DNA of 64,000 nt from Haplosporangium gracile (taxonomy: Eukaryota > Mortierellomycota > Mortierellomycetes > Mortierellales > Mortierellaceae), in the NCBI GenBank assembly GCA_015499985.1, contig JAAAUF010000007.1:49573-113572 (forward strand), in the 5' to 3' direction. The notes under the pieces are model-generated. The model saw nothing but the letters and a program-made list of their open reading frames with translations, did no database searches and was not told where the DNA came from. Both the position numbers and the translations under genes were made by a program. This document shows, piece after piece, positions 1-11,487 of this stretch (positions within the stretch are counted from its first letter, which is position 1; the number at the start of each line of letters is the position of its first letter).

Positions 1-3000
1 AAAAAAAAAAAGGAGTGTATGCGTGTTTATGCGCGTGTGTGTGTGTGCGTGATATATTATTCTTTTCAAAGGGGAATGGAGAGGAGTGAAAGTTGTGTGA
101 CTTGGGGATTTTGATGGGAGCACAAAATGTGATGTGATGTGTGTGTGAGAGCAGCGCAAGTAAGTAAATGGGTTTGGAGGTGGGAAAGAAGGGGCAGTGT
201 GAGTGAGCGAGTGAAATAGGAAATTGGAACTGGAAATGAGGAAATTTGGGGAGGGGGAAGTGAAGGGGAATGGAGGGGAGTGAAGGAAAGAAGTGCAAAA
301 AAAGATTTTTTCATTTTTTCGTGGTCATCGCTCCCTTTTATCTCTCAAGCCACGCTACGCCACTTTTTTTCTTCATTCCGTTTTTTCGTTGGGTTACTGG
401 TCTCTCTCGCTATCTCTTTAGTCTTTCAATCGCATACATCATCAACAACTACGGACAACAACTAGGCGTCCCTTCGCGTATTCTCTCGTTACTAATATTA
501 CCTCGTCTTTTGATACCTTCACTATTATCACTCTCCTCTTCTACACATATTCTTGCTCCTTGAAAACCTTCATCCATATCGCCGCCACGCCGCTGTTAAA
601 TACCTTTAGCTTACGGTAATCATCGTCATTCAAACTAACCCAACCGCCTCGCTATGACCACCGATGCGTCTCCACCGAACGGCCGCACGCTCAGTCGACT
701 TGAATAAAAAAGAAATAATATTTTCGAAAGAAAGAGAAAGAAAAAAAAAAGAACAACAATACTTACCCGGCTGACCCCTTAGCAGAGAATCGTCCTGCCG
801 ACGTTTAAACCTTTCAATCATAGCTTCAAACAGGAACAGTCAAATAAACGAAAACTATCGTCTACTCCTCCATTTCGTGTCGAAGAGTCTGTCGCTGCCG
901 TAGGTATGCCGTAAGAGGTCATATACTGAGAAAACAGCTGCTTGTCTATTTTAGCAAGTGTCAAACTGCTGTTCCGAATGCACTTTTCAACCATCGGATT
1001 ATTATTCGCCTTTGCTTAATATTCTTCCGGTGGACACAACAAACAACTTAAGTACCCGTAAGACTTGTTAGGCGTGGAGGCTTTTTTGCTGTGCTGTATG
1101 GCTGAACGTACCATAAACGCTGAAAACTTAATGACAACGTTGAACAAGAAGATGGGTGGCCTGCGTTTATTTTCAGGGAAAAAGAAAGAGGTGTTTAGGA
1201 GAATAGGTCTTTGGGTTCAAGCAACAACCAGCGTTGGCTGTAAGGAGTGGCAGTGATGTGAAGCTAGGTACCAGCACAATATACTTACAATCGACTCAGC
1301 CCTACAGTGCCGACTTTAGCTTCTCTATGACACCGCGGTTAGTGTCTTTGTTAAAAAAAGCCGGACTTGAGAGAGAAAAAAAGGGGAGGTTGACAGCAGA
1401 AATGGACCTCCCCCTTTCAAGCAAAGACAAGGTGCGCAGAAAAAAAAAAGGAGGTCTGAAACTGTTGCAAAAAAAGCAACAAGAGGCGAGCTGATTGTTC
1501 CTGCTGTAAAAAGAACGTAACAAGTTGGTCCTCAGCTGACCTGTAAAAAAAAGGCTGAAAAAGAGTAGCTTTATTTTTTTCCCGATGATGGCTAGCTTCC
1601 TCTGTGGATATAAACAGGCCGTCTATGCTTTGGATAGTGAGTAGTTCACAGAGGTGGTTATTGACCTTGATAGGGCGGCCGTATTTCTGTATAAACCAAG
1701 CAGTTTGTGCTGAGCCATTCAAGTTGTTTTTAATAGAGCTGTGTGTAAGAATGATACTTTGGAGTGGAGTAGACGACAACGCACAAACAGTGCAAAAAGC
1801 TGGATAATGCAAGGGGTCAAGGCCACCAAGCTGGCACTTACTAGTAAAAAGATGAAAAAAGAGGGTCATCAGCATTCATAGCCTCTTAGTCCTGCTTTGC
1901 TCCCGTTCTCATCCTTTAGGCTGCAGATCCCCGATGACGTTAGCCTTAAAGGGACCAGAGCCTTTTTTTCATTTTTCAGTCGTCCTCTTTTTTCTAACTC
2001 TGGCATTCGTTTACTGTTCATTGTGTCGTTGGCCTACTTTCATTCTTCTTTCTTTCTTTTTATTCTTCGATGGTTTGCCACCTCGGGTGCTCAGTACCCA
2101 GTTGCTGTAGCGTTGTTGTTGTTTTTATGGGTTTGGATATTGTACTCCTTCGACAAAAAAAAGTTTATTCCATAGAATTCCACAAAAAGCTCAGCCTGAC
2201 GTGAAAAATAGCCAACGAGAAGAATCTGTTCGAATCCGCGAACAAAAAAGCTAGGTGCCGTGGGAATGAGTTCCTACGCCTGTATACCTGAAGTAGCTGC
2301 CTGAGGCAAAACTAGATAGAACTTCAACAAATGAGCGAAAAAGCGAAAAATGATACGAGCAATGACAGCGAAAAAGGAAATGGAGGTGCGGCCTGCAGAA
2401 AGATCATAGTAAACGCTAAGCTTGCACTGGGAAAGGATAGAAGAGAAGGCCCACACTCTGCCTATTAAGAAATTCTCTTGGTGAAGAGGATCACAATGGT
2501 TGGATTAATTGCCGAGACCAAAGCAGTAAGCTCAAGATAGACTCCGTATGTACTTTTCAGACGGCATTCAACCTTCTGTTTTGCCACCATTTTGTACAAT
2601 GCTCAGAGCTTCTTTTGTTCAACCACTACACAAGATACAGAGATGACGAGGTCACAGAACCATTGCCGCACAGAACAAGAACTCAAAGATGCTAAAATTA
2701 TTGCCACTGTTCAGCGTCCTTACAATGATGAACTCACAACGCGTTGCATGACCCATTCATGTCACTCCTTTGCCTGCTTTTTCTTCTTTACGCTTACCAT
2801 TTTTATTGTTCCAAGTGATTATGTTTGAGTGACAAAAACAAACAAACACTTGTGCTGTTTGTTTGCCTTGCCGAGACTCATGTTGGTTATTTTTTTTTCG
2901 TGATGGTCATTTTTAATATTTGTACATCTAATCATAGAGACACGCTATTTTGCTTGTTTTTTTTCGCTCGCATCTTCCCATGCATGTCTGAGATGGATGG

Positions 3001-3157
3001 AATGAGTGTGCTGTTGTCTTTTTGACTTTTTATTAACTTGCGTTGATAGGGCTGGGACGCTGGGCTGGGCGCCTTCGTCTCGTCCCCATTCATCATGACC
3101 ACCATTTTTTTTTTGCTCATGTCTCTTCTGAGCGAGAGCCCACAACAACAATGTGTA
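1..3157. other. Gene-poor spacer
   Basis: I see no convincing gene here. Open frames are short, start in low-complexity sequence and show no exon chain or family motif. The first 300 bases are GT-rich then purine-rich (a GT microsatellite around 37-50). The longest frame, 1417-1875 on the minus strand, has no recognisable domain and no matching splice partners. The stretch ends at the left TA of the MITE-like element. Confidence 0.5.
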
Positions 3158-3355
3158 CAGTCAGTTCCATAATGTATTTTACTAGTGAATCGAGTACGAT
3201 TGAATAGTGTCGAATATAAAGTCAAAAAAACTACTATAAAACATAGGGCCAAGGTGCTGGTACCATAATCTCTTAGTGCCCGCACGGCTACCACTCCTGA
3301 CTGGATAGGGTTTTCATTGTAAATTCCTTAGTAAAATACATTTTGGAACTGACTG
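3158..3355. mobile_element. MITE-like element with Tc1/mariner-type ends
   Basis: A 198-bp element is bounded by terminal inverted repeats. The left end begins CAGTCAGTTCCATAATG; the reverse complement of the right end begins CAGTCAGTTCCAAAATG. Over the first 33 bases about 30 match. Both ends are flanked by TA (3156-3157 and 3356-3357), the target duplication typical of Tc1/mariner/pogo elements. The interior has no coding capacity, so this would be a non-autonomous copy mobilised by a transposase elsewhere. I did not find a second copy in this window. Confidence 0.8.
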
Positions 3356-3357
3356 TA

Positions 3358-4739
3358 CATATATTACTCCACGCGAAAAACAAACACCAATGAATAGCGG
3401 AAATCCGCAGGTTGTATTGTTGCATTCCAGCTGGAGGCGCCCGCTGGGCGTTCCTTTTTTTTATTTATTTATTTTTTTTTTGAATGCGTCTTTTTTTTCG
3501 ATAAGATGTGAGCTAGGAAAGATAGCGAGGATCCTTACACACGTAACATAGAAAGAAATACTCGAGAGGAAACGTTTATAAAGGTGATGTAGGTACCCTT
3601 TTTGGCCCAAAGCAAAGAACGAGAAAGAAACGAACTGGTGGTTCGCAGTCATTAGTGGGAGTAGGTATGGAGCGGTCTTTGGTACCTGAAACGAGGGATA
3701 CATGAGTTTGTAGTCGACGGTTTTCGTCATTATACCTTTTGCACACTTTTTCTTTTTTTTTTACCTCAGGCCGCCATTGTCGGTCAGGCGCCAACGTCTC
3801 CTTGAACACGAAGCTATTTAAAGGTTTGTCTTTCAGTCAATATAAGCCAAGGAAGTGAAGGCGCCGAAACTTGCAGGGTCTAGCAAGGATACGAGTACAA
3901 CGGTAGGACATGCGCATTCAGTATCCTCATGTATACTATTTCACAAGCTACACATACCTTCAAAATCATGAAACAACAGACGTTCAACAAATCGACCTCT
4001 ATGTATCTGCTCCGTCCATAATAATCTAAACTGACCCAATCTCTACCCTTCTTCCATTATCATCTCACTGTGGCCACCAAAATATTCCGAAAGTGAGAAC
4101 GGGACTGTCTCCTTTTTTTTGGTGCGTGTCGAAAGAGATGTGCTTTCTTCCTATATTGCTTCTCCCTTTTTTCCCTCTTTCTTTCGCCCCCTTCTCTTCA
4201 GCACCCCACTGCCTCTCTCTCCCCTTCACTCTCACTTTTATCCCCTTTTTTCCAAGAAGCAGCGGCAGTATCAAAAAAAAGTCACCAAGAAAAGACTGCC
4301 AGCGTACTCACTGCAGTACCACCATCACAGCTGCTATATCTACCGCCCACCATTCATTGGGGTCCCTTGAAAATCGCAAGTTGTTCAAACATGAATGCAA
4401 TCTGATTGGCTGAAACTCAAAAGGCCTTCAAGATTTCAACACGATCCCCCTTCCCTTTTTTCCTTCCCTTTCCATCTCTTTCTGACAGGGAGCCTAGGCT
4501 CATTTCTTTTTTGATGGCAATTTTTTTCTGATGACGTTGTTTCTGAGAGTAGGGTGCATGAAGAAGAGGAGGGAGAGGGAGGGAAAGGAGAGAAAACGTA
4601 GATGGTTTTTCACGCGTCGCAGTTCTTCTATCTTTTTGCTGATTACAGAGGCTTTTTTGGCGGCTGTGAGGAAGGGATTTATTCTCTTCTTCAAAATATA
4701 TATATATATATGTACCAGCTTATGACGTCTATAGCATGG
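3358..4739. other. Spacer without recognised genes
   Basis: Low-complexity T-rich and CT-rich sequence with no frame that I can link into a gene. It includes pyrimidine tracts around 4140-4260 and 4440-4490, a GA-rich tract at 4560-4600 and a short TA microsatellite near 4697-4712, close to the 3' end of the downstream arrestin relic. Confidence 0.4.
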
Positions 4740-6547
4740 CTACTTTCGAGCTCTGGCCGGTTGGTCGGATGATCGTCTTAGTACAACTATTGTGATGGGG
4801 ACTAAAAATGATACAAGGGGGAAAAGACGGTTTTCTTGGAGTTAGCTCATTGAATAATAACAAGGCGTAAGAAAAAGAAAAAAGAAAAAAGAAAAAAGAA
4901 AAAAGAAAAAAGAAAAAAGAAAAAGAAAAAGAAAAAAGAAAAAAGAAAAAGAAAAAGAAAAGTAATCAGAAAAATACGATCCGAGGAAAGAATCCATTAA
5001 CGACGTACGTACCTTCAGCAACGATGAATTCGCCTTTTATTTCTGGGCCCACTTGAGTCAAGACAAGGGAATGTTCGATATCCAAGGACGTCGTTCTCGT
5101 ACTCAAGGCCAGCACTGGGCTGATTGAGGCTGTAGCCAAACAATCACCACCATCATCCGTCTTACTTACTGCAAACCTCTCTAGTGTCGCTGACAGTGTG
5201 AATAGAGAAATATTAACCAGTTTTTGAACAATAGTGTCCATAGTGCCTTGGATTCCTTTGGCGTGAAGAGATCGCTTTTGAACAAGTGCCAGTCGAATCT
5301 GCTCCGTTCTGTGTTCAATGGCGGGGAGAACTCGAAGTGGAATAGCGTGCTCGAGATCAAACTGAGTGGCTGTTGATCCAGGCAGCTAAATACTCCATGG
5401 ATGACCCTGATTCAGAAGAAGCAATCCTAGTCGAGTTGCAATAGATCCGGAAATGACGACGGATTCAGACTCATATACGATGGCTGGATTTCTGACTGGG
5501 AAAAGTGACAACAGTGGCGAGAGTGACGGCAACGGCAATGGCAACGCCGGCAAAGCGATAATGATGATGGCTTGGAGCTATTGCGGCCCAGATCTCGGTC
5601 ACAGATTTGTACTGCAGCGTCCGTTTGGTCGTCAGTTCAACCGTGTATCGGACCCATCCTGAGGATAAGCGTTCGAAGACGGCCAAGCCGGATCAATCAC
5701 GATCGGGTCTAGCTGGTGAATAAAGCGAGTCAGAACATTTTCATTGTCGCCGCCGTTGTCGATGTCGTCTGTTATTGTTGATTCGGTGGGTGATGGTGAT
5801 GAAGAATTAGGAGAGCGGTGCGAGGGGTAGGGGGAACAGTGACGAGTGCTGCTATTGCTATGGTAATTGTTGTAATCGTTATTGTTGTTCACTGTGTCGA
5901 GTAGCGACTGGGAGCCTGTGCGTCGTTGCTGTTCTTGGTCGTCTCTGTCTCCTGGAAGGGGAATATCGAATCTTTTGCAGAAGAAGACTTGCTTGGACTT
6001 GAACTGTGTGTCTGCATGAAATGAGTATGATGAACCCGGCACAATTGTTGTTTATGTATGTTGTGAGCACATGAATGCAAAGCACAAAAAGAAAAAGGGT
6101 GGCGAAAAACAAACAAACCGACAATCGCTTGTAGTTAGTTGCCCATGGCACAGACCTGCTTTAACATATTTTTTTTTCCTTCTGCTTTGTCAATCACAAA
6201 AGGAGAAACGAACCTTTGACACTTGTCCAGCAACACCTTGGGCAATCACCTGCGCCTTGCCCTCAGCTCTCCTGCCACCACTTCCAATCTTTAAGTCCGT
6301 CGCCCTCATCGTTCCCACAGGAGATGATGGACCCATCACATCATTATTCCTTCCACCGCTAACCACAACCATAGCATTACCCACAACGCTCAACCTCAGC
6401 ACAGCAGGCTGATCAGAGAACCCGCAAAGCAACGGAATGGTGGTCTTCTCTACCCCTCGCCCGGAAGATCTACAGGTCAGGGTATCAATAGTATCCTTGG
6501 GTAGTGAATCGATGGAGAGGCGGTATTCGGCGACACTTGTTGCTCAT
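4740..6547 (-). pseudogene. Arrestin-like gene, third tandem copy (decayed)
   Basis: This is a degenerate paralogue of the arrestin-like gene at 9285-10767. Recognisable pieces occur in order: YRLSID and QPAVLRLSVV (arrestin N, near 6500-6370), FKSKQVFFCKR (start of exon 2, near 6000), IDPAWPSSNAYPQD (near 5660), GWVRYTVEL in another frame, LEHAIPLRVLP (near 5340), and LDIEHSLVLTQ to the exon end at 5013. The second splice junction is conserved (GAAG/GTACGT), as is the final exon 4801-4740, which starts VPITIVVLRR where the intact gene has VPFQLVVPRR. Breaks: a frameshift right after the presumed start (ATG at 6547), one between WPSS and GWVRY (about 5660), and a stop just before the LPGST segment (about 5390). 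An insertion of roughly 60 Asn/Ser/Asp-rich residues precedes IDPAWPSS. Sequencing errors could explain single shifts but hardly all of them. Confidence 0.75.
4869..4962. repeat. (AAAAAG)n microsatellite
   Basis: About 90 bases of AAAAAG units with some AAAAG variants. It lies inside the last intron of the decayed arrestin-like copy, where its reverse complement forms a long pyrimidine run upstream of the acceptor TTTTTAG at 4802. Confidence 0.9.
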
Positions 6548-7268
6548 GTCGCTCTGATGTAGTAGCATGCTGTGCTTGGTGTGCAGTTCATTGCTTGTTT
6601 GTCTGTTCGTTTGTTTGTATTTTTGCTGTTTGTACTGTTGCCTTGAAGAAAAGGAAGCAGGAGACGGGAGGAAGGATGCAGGATGCAGGATGCGGTAAAG
6701 ATGCAGTCTGACTGGGAAAAAGGGAGGGAGGACGCAAAGATGAGCAAGCAGGAAAGGATTGTTTTTTTTTGGGGACGAGTTGATGAGGTGTCGGGAAGTA
6801 TAATAGAGTGACAGGTGAGCCAAGGAAGAAAAAACGTGGAAGAGGAAGCCAAGTACATTAAAGAGAATAAAAATGGCACAAGGACACTAATAAACTGTGC
6901 GGCGCGGCGTAGCGGCATGGTGTAGGTAGAGTTGTACCTCCTCTTACCACAATCCGCCTTTCTTTCCCTCCTCGTGAACAAATGGACGGAGATAAGAAAT
7001 AAGTTGAAAGTCAAAAAAAACGGACGGTTGAAAAATGGAGCTGCACGGTGTCCATGAGAAAAAAAAAGAAGGTACAACACGCACTCTGGCCTCTGCCCTC
7101 TACCTTTTTTTTTGTTCACAGGACGGACCAGATGATCTCTTCATATACGCTTATGGGTTGCCGGCATTTATTACTTTGTCAACGCGTCAAGAGAGAAACA
7201 AACAGAATCGATGAGGCAGTTGTGTGTTGTGCTTCATGTCAATGCCAACGATCTGTGGCAAAAAAAAT

Positions 7269-8767
7269 CTATCCCTTGATTCTCGCATAGCTTGGCAGTC
7301 TGTCGTCGGCGGTTGTTGGCAGGGTGCAATAAATGCATGGTCTTCGTGTTCTTTGGCCTGCTCATATCCTGGAGGTACTGAATAAATGTGCTCAGCCGTT
7401 GGAGGCTGATCAGCTAGGATATGAACATCGACTAAAACGAGTTTGTTGTTATTGTTGAGTGAAAGGTAGCGAAGCATTGTGTTAACGGCGTGCATTCTTT
7501 TTCCTTTTCAAATGTAAGCAAACTGCCTTTTCCAAACAACAAAGGTTTACTTATCAGCAAGTCGGATGGACTCTGCTCGAAAATCGCGTATTGACTCGCT
7601 CTTCACTTTCAAAAACATCAACAGAGAATGCAAGACATTCAAATACTTGGTCCTACAGTCGGTCGTCAAGAGCGGCGCATTCGAAACCGTCAAGTTCACG
7701 GTCCGCTCCCACGCATCCGCAGACTTTGGCCATCCCGTCGTCAAAGGGATAGTCATTACTTCAGTCGCATGTGATTCCTCTTGTTGCCTCTTCACTCTCG
7801 ACTTTGCAACTCGAGTCTCGACAAAAACGAATGATGCTCCGAGGATCACGGAGCACGACTGCCATTCTTGGAACCTTTGGAAACGAGCCAACTCGAGCTG
7901 TTACGGGAGTTTGGGACGCCATAGTTACATAACGTTGAGGTCTCGATATTGAGATGGGGAGTGAGCCGCCGAAACCAGTTTCAGAAGCGACAACTACGGT
8001 CATTGTTATAGTAAACGAACCAGGCGCCAAAGGACCCACGGAAAATTCTACCAACAGCTTGGGCAAGGGCGCGTTCAAGACCCAGAAGGACTTTTCGAGA
8101 GCCATGTAGCAGTACGGCTGAGAAACCCTGAAGTCGGGTATTTCAAGACTTGGATTCGGGAATTGTATTGGATCCAGACGGTGGACCCGTAGAGGGAGGA
8201 AGGCTAGGCCGGGTTGATCATGAGAGCAATCTGCTTTTTGTAGAATCCTTTAGCGATTGTTCGTGATGTGTTTCCAACAGCAGTCGGTACTATCCATTGC
8301 TGTGTGGCGAATGGGACATCCAAGCCGATTAACGGTACAACCCGCGCCATGTCTGCTCCTATGTTGAAGAAACCATTCAAACCCACATGCATACATTGCA
8401 ATGGATTAGTGATGGCGCCTTTCTTTTGTTGGCGATGTGAAAAGGCTGGTACCCTTTGCACCATAAAATTAGAGTATTGTATCCTTGAAAACTTTTTGCT
8501 ATTTTTACCAGTCCCAACAGTCCTCGAGTTAAAGACGACCTTGAAGGTGAGAGTCACCTCGTCTGCCGGCCAATCATTGTCGAGCTCGGATGTGGACATG
8601 GCCTCGACGATTCCAGGGTTGTCGTGTAATCCGTGAGCAAGCGGTATCGTCTCCCTTCCGACTGTAATTGTTGAGGCGGTGCTAGTTACAATATGGATCT
8701 GCATGTCTTTGATTCTTGGTTCCCTCCTGTCCGCTGTGAACCACATCTTGCTCGAAAGTTGTTCCAT
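7269..8767 (-). pseudogene. Arrestin-like gene, second tandem copy (decayed)
   Basis: A paralogue of the intact arrestin-like gene downstream of it on the same strand. Exon 1 starts at 8767 (MEQLSSKMWF) and aligns through the N-terminal arrestin fold; a phase-1 intron (about 8512 to 8358) matches that of the intact copy. In the conserved DPxWPSS motif the tryptophan codon is replaced by TAG (8204-8206), after which PSS and VWIQYN continue in the same frame. The frame then shifts to FWVLNAPLP (about 8080), LPISISRPQ and VTARVGSFPK, shifts again to CSVILGASFVF and LTTGWPK (about 7850-7740), and the exon ends at the conserved junction near 7550. Exon 3 follows the acceptor CGTTTTAG and encodes IYSVPPGYEQ (a PPxY motif); a further frameshift is needed to reach DDRLPSYARIKG and stop at 7269, the counterpart of DDDPALPYYAREE. 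One nonsense codon plus at least three shifts make a functional product unlikely. Confidence 0.8.
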
Positions 8768-9284
8768 TGGTTCAACTGTTGCTTGCGTGATTTTGGATTG
8801 TTGGATGTTGGATGAGAAGGAAAGTGTGAAAAAGAAAGAAAAAAAAAAAGAAGCGATGAAAGAGAGGGTGTGAACGCGAAAAGTTGAGAGCACCGAAAAA
8901 GGGCACGCTCAAAATGAAGTGCGGGCTGTTAATGCACCACATTTCTTAGTACGTCTCAAGAAGAACGGTAGAACATTCCAAACCAACTTCCTCTTTTTCT
9001 TGGTCAATGGACCAAAGGAAGCAGCATCCAGTAACTATGGAGGTGTCTGTCCAGGAACGAAAAAAAAACTGGTCAGAGACGAATAGAGTTGCTTGTTCGC
9101 TGACTTAGTCCATGTGCGAAACAAACACCAACTTCCTCAACCACCCACTGCATCCCGATTGGCCGATTTTTTTAGTCAAGAAACGTGCTTGCAACTGAAC
9201 TGGACAGATTTTTTCCCTTGAGCAAAAAAATCGATTAGAAGACGCTTATGTGCGAATGTTTATTGGGAAAATTTGTATGGAGCG

Positions 9285-10767
9285 TTACTCCTCACGAGCA
9301 TAGTAGGGCAGGGCCGGATCATCGTCGGCATGTTCTCCTTGAAAGTTTTGTACGTCTGGGGTGCTGTAGATGGGCAAGAAATCGTCCTGTGCCTGAATGT
9401 TACGGCGGGGAACTACGAGTTGGAATGGTACTAAAAATCACACACGCACACGCACGCACACACACACACACACGAACACACAGACATAAACATTTAACAG
9501 GTTCAGATACGACAGTTAAAAATGTGGTGAGTACAAGGACGACAGCCTTTGCTAACCATGCAAGGACACAGGGGCGAACGAGAGAGTAGCAAAAAAGTCA
9601 ACGAAAAGTGCAAAATACCTTCAACGGTGATCTCCTGAGCTTTGATATCCTTATCGTTCTCGGCTTTGTACTTCATGGTGAACAAGACCAAGTGCGAAAT
9701 ATCCATGACCTTGGTAGTCATCGAGGCATTGATTTCAGGCAAGGTCGGTAAAGTAATACTCACTGTCCGTGTCCATCCTCCAAGAGTATTCTGAGGCCAT
9801 CCTTCCCGGATCGCAATCTGGATCACATCTGTAAAATGCTCAACGTTGATCCCTGAGGCAACCTTAGTCCACCCGACAACCTTCTCCCTCACCGAGAAGC
9901 CAGCAGAAAGGACCACAATATTCTGGCCAAACCTCTTACAGCCCTTACGGAAGGGCTCCACACGGACGGTGAGGGGCACTTGTTCATGAAACTGTAAAGT
10001 CTGGTTGGGGATGGTGAGTGAGACAGGGAGATCGGGTTTCTTGCCGGGCGCTTGGGCCGTCAGGGGTCTGGGAACATTTGAGAGGAGAGCGGTTTCTGAG
10101 GGCAGGACGGAGTTGACAATCCAGATTTCATAGGGGAGGGTGGCCAAAACAGGAGACAAGGCGCCTAGAGACATCTTGACGAATGACGCCTCAAACGTAT
10201 ATCGGATCCATCCCATTCCTTTGATGCTGGTCGACGTGGTACCGGAGGAGGGCCAGAGAGGATCGATGGTTGCGGTGACGGTCTTTGTGTATTTTCCTGC
10301 AGCGACGGTGCCTGGGCTTGGGCGGCCAAGGTCGCTCATAGTCCAGCGCTTCCGTTGCATGTTATATGCAACTTTGACCTTGGAGTTGAACGATGTCATC
10401 ACTGAAAGAAGAGGAGCGATAGCGGAGCGAAAAAAAAATGGTATCAGAGATGACTTGATAAAATAAATGGAGGGGCACGATGTTTGCATGTAAAATCCCA
10501 GCGGAGTACGTTACTTGTAGCTTCATAAACAACGGCAGCCTTATAGTTGATCTCCACATCCTGACCCTGACAATCCTGGTCGTTCTCAAAGGTGATAGTA
10601 GCACGGATAACAGCGGGGGCTTCGACATTGCTGAAGAATACAGGCATAGAGCGGTTATCGATTGTAATATAATTGTCCGAATGGACCTCGATCGAGAGGC
10701 GCTTGTCCTTGATCGATGATGGCGCCCTCGTCATGTTCTTCATGCTCAAAATTTTTGATTTTGACAT
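9285..10767 (-). CDS. Arrestin-like protein (arrestin N and C domains)
   Basis: The protein probably acts as an arrestin-type trafficking adaptor, binding membrane cargo and a ubiquitin ligase; that role is inferred from the fold. Three exons give 393 residues: 10767-10515, 10401-9619 and 9430-9285, with introns in phase 1 and GT-AG ends. Residues about 20-85 read as the start of an arrestin N domain (KRLSIEVHS, then PAVIRATITFEND), followed by the motif TIDPLWPSS and GWIRYTFEASF. The arrestin C domain follows (LPVSLTIPNQTLQFHEQVPL, IVVLSAGFSVREK, GWTRTVSITLP). The tail carries LPIY and LPYY, variants of the PPxY-type WW-domain ligand used by fungal arrestins to recruit Rsp5. It is the only intact member of a tandem trio; the two downstream copies are broken. 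The start is the first ATG of the frame; a later Met at residue 9 is possible. Confidence 0.8.
9438..9483. repeat. (CA)n-rich microsatellite
   Basis: An imperfect CA/CG dinucleotide run inside the second intron of the intact arrestin-like gene, just upstream (in transcription) of its final acceptor. No function is implied. Confidence 0.85.
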
Positions 10768-11408
10768 ATTAATTGTTTCTCTCTGGTTGGTCGGTTTGCT
10801 GAGTTTCGGGACGTCCTATGAAAGGTGAGGAATAACAGAATGTTCGTTGGATGGCCTGAATACGTTGAAAGAAGGATGAAAGAAGGATGAAAGAAGGATG
10901 AGAAAAAAAAGAGGAAAAAGAAGGGAAGTTTGTATTCCATTTATAGCTCTCTATTCACAAGAGAAGTGAGGACGGTCACGAAGGATTATAAGTCGACCAA
11001 AACGGGTTTCTCGAATCCCAACCTTCTCTCAGGACTTATTCCATGAAAGAAGACGTGCTAAAAGAAAACTCAAAAAACGGCATGAAGGATTCTTTACAGG
11101 TCTTCCCTTATTCACACGATAATTGCTCACTGCATCACACGGAAGGGGGAAAGAAAGTAAAGGAAGGTCAGGGGAACGAGGGGCATAAATTATACTTTGA
11201 GGCGTTAGCGTTGCACAGAAAATCGAAATGGAAGGGAAAGTCGGTTTAATTTATTTCCATGGTCACTAATATTTTTTTTGTTGTGTCCTGACTGACCTAT
11301 CGATCACACACTCGCTTTTTTTTCTCAATGGTACACCCACAACAGCTACATGAGCTCAAATGTGTAATTCCTGGGCGAAAGAGTAAACAAAAACAAGTCG
11401 ATTTTGGC

Positions 11409-11442
<34 letters not shown>

Positions 11443-11487
11443 GAGAGGAAAGAGAGAAGACTTGAAAGATACACATTTTTTTTGTTC
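10768..11487. other. Spacer between arrestin-like gene and hydrolase
   Basis: Upstream region of the arrestin-like gene and downstream region of the hydrolase, both on the minus strand. It contains the 11-bp repeat at 10866-10903 and an uninterrupted (GA)n run at about 11411-11439. I see no gene. Confidence 0.5.
10866..10903. repeat. Short tandem repeat, 11-bp unit
   Basis: Three copies of a GAAAGAAGGAT-type unit in the 5' region upstream of the arrestin-like gene. It is a purine-rich tract typical of the leaders in this window. Confidence 0.7.

Noticed and set aside
1417..1875. 152-aa minus-strand frame with some ordinary-looking residues
   Set aside because: Ends in Phe/Leu/Gln runs and has no family resemblance I can name; insufficient support for a gene.
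2225..2250. GTTCGAATCC, resembling a tRNA B box
   Set aside because: No A box at the right distance and no cloverleaf can be folded around it.
1267..3262. GGTACCAGCAC near 1267 and its reverse complement near 3252 as element ends
   Set aside because: Similarity stops after about 11 bases and there is no target duplication, so it is likely coincidence.
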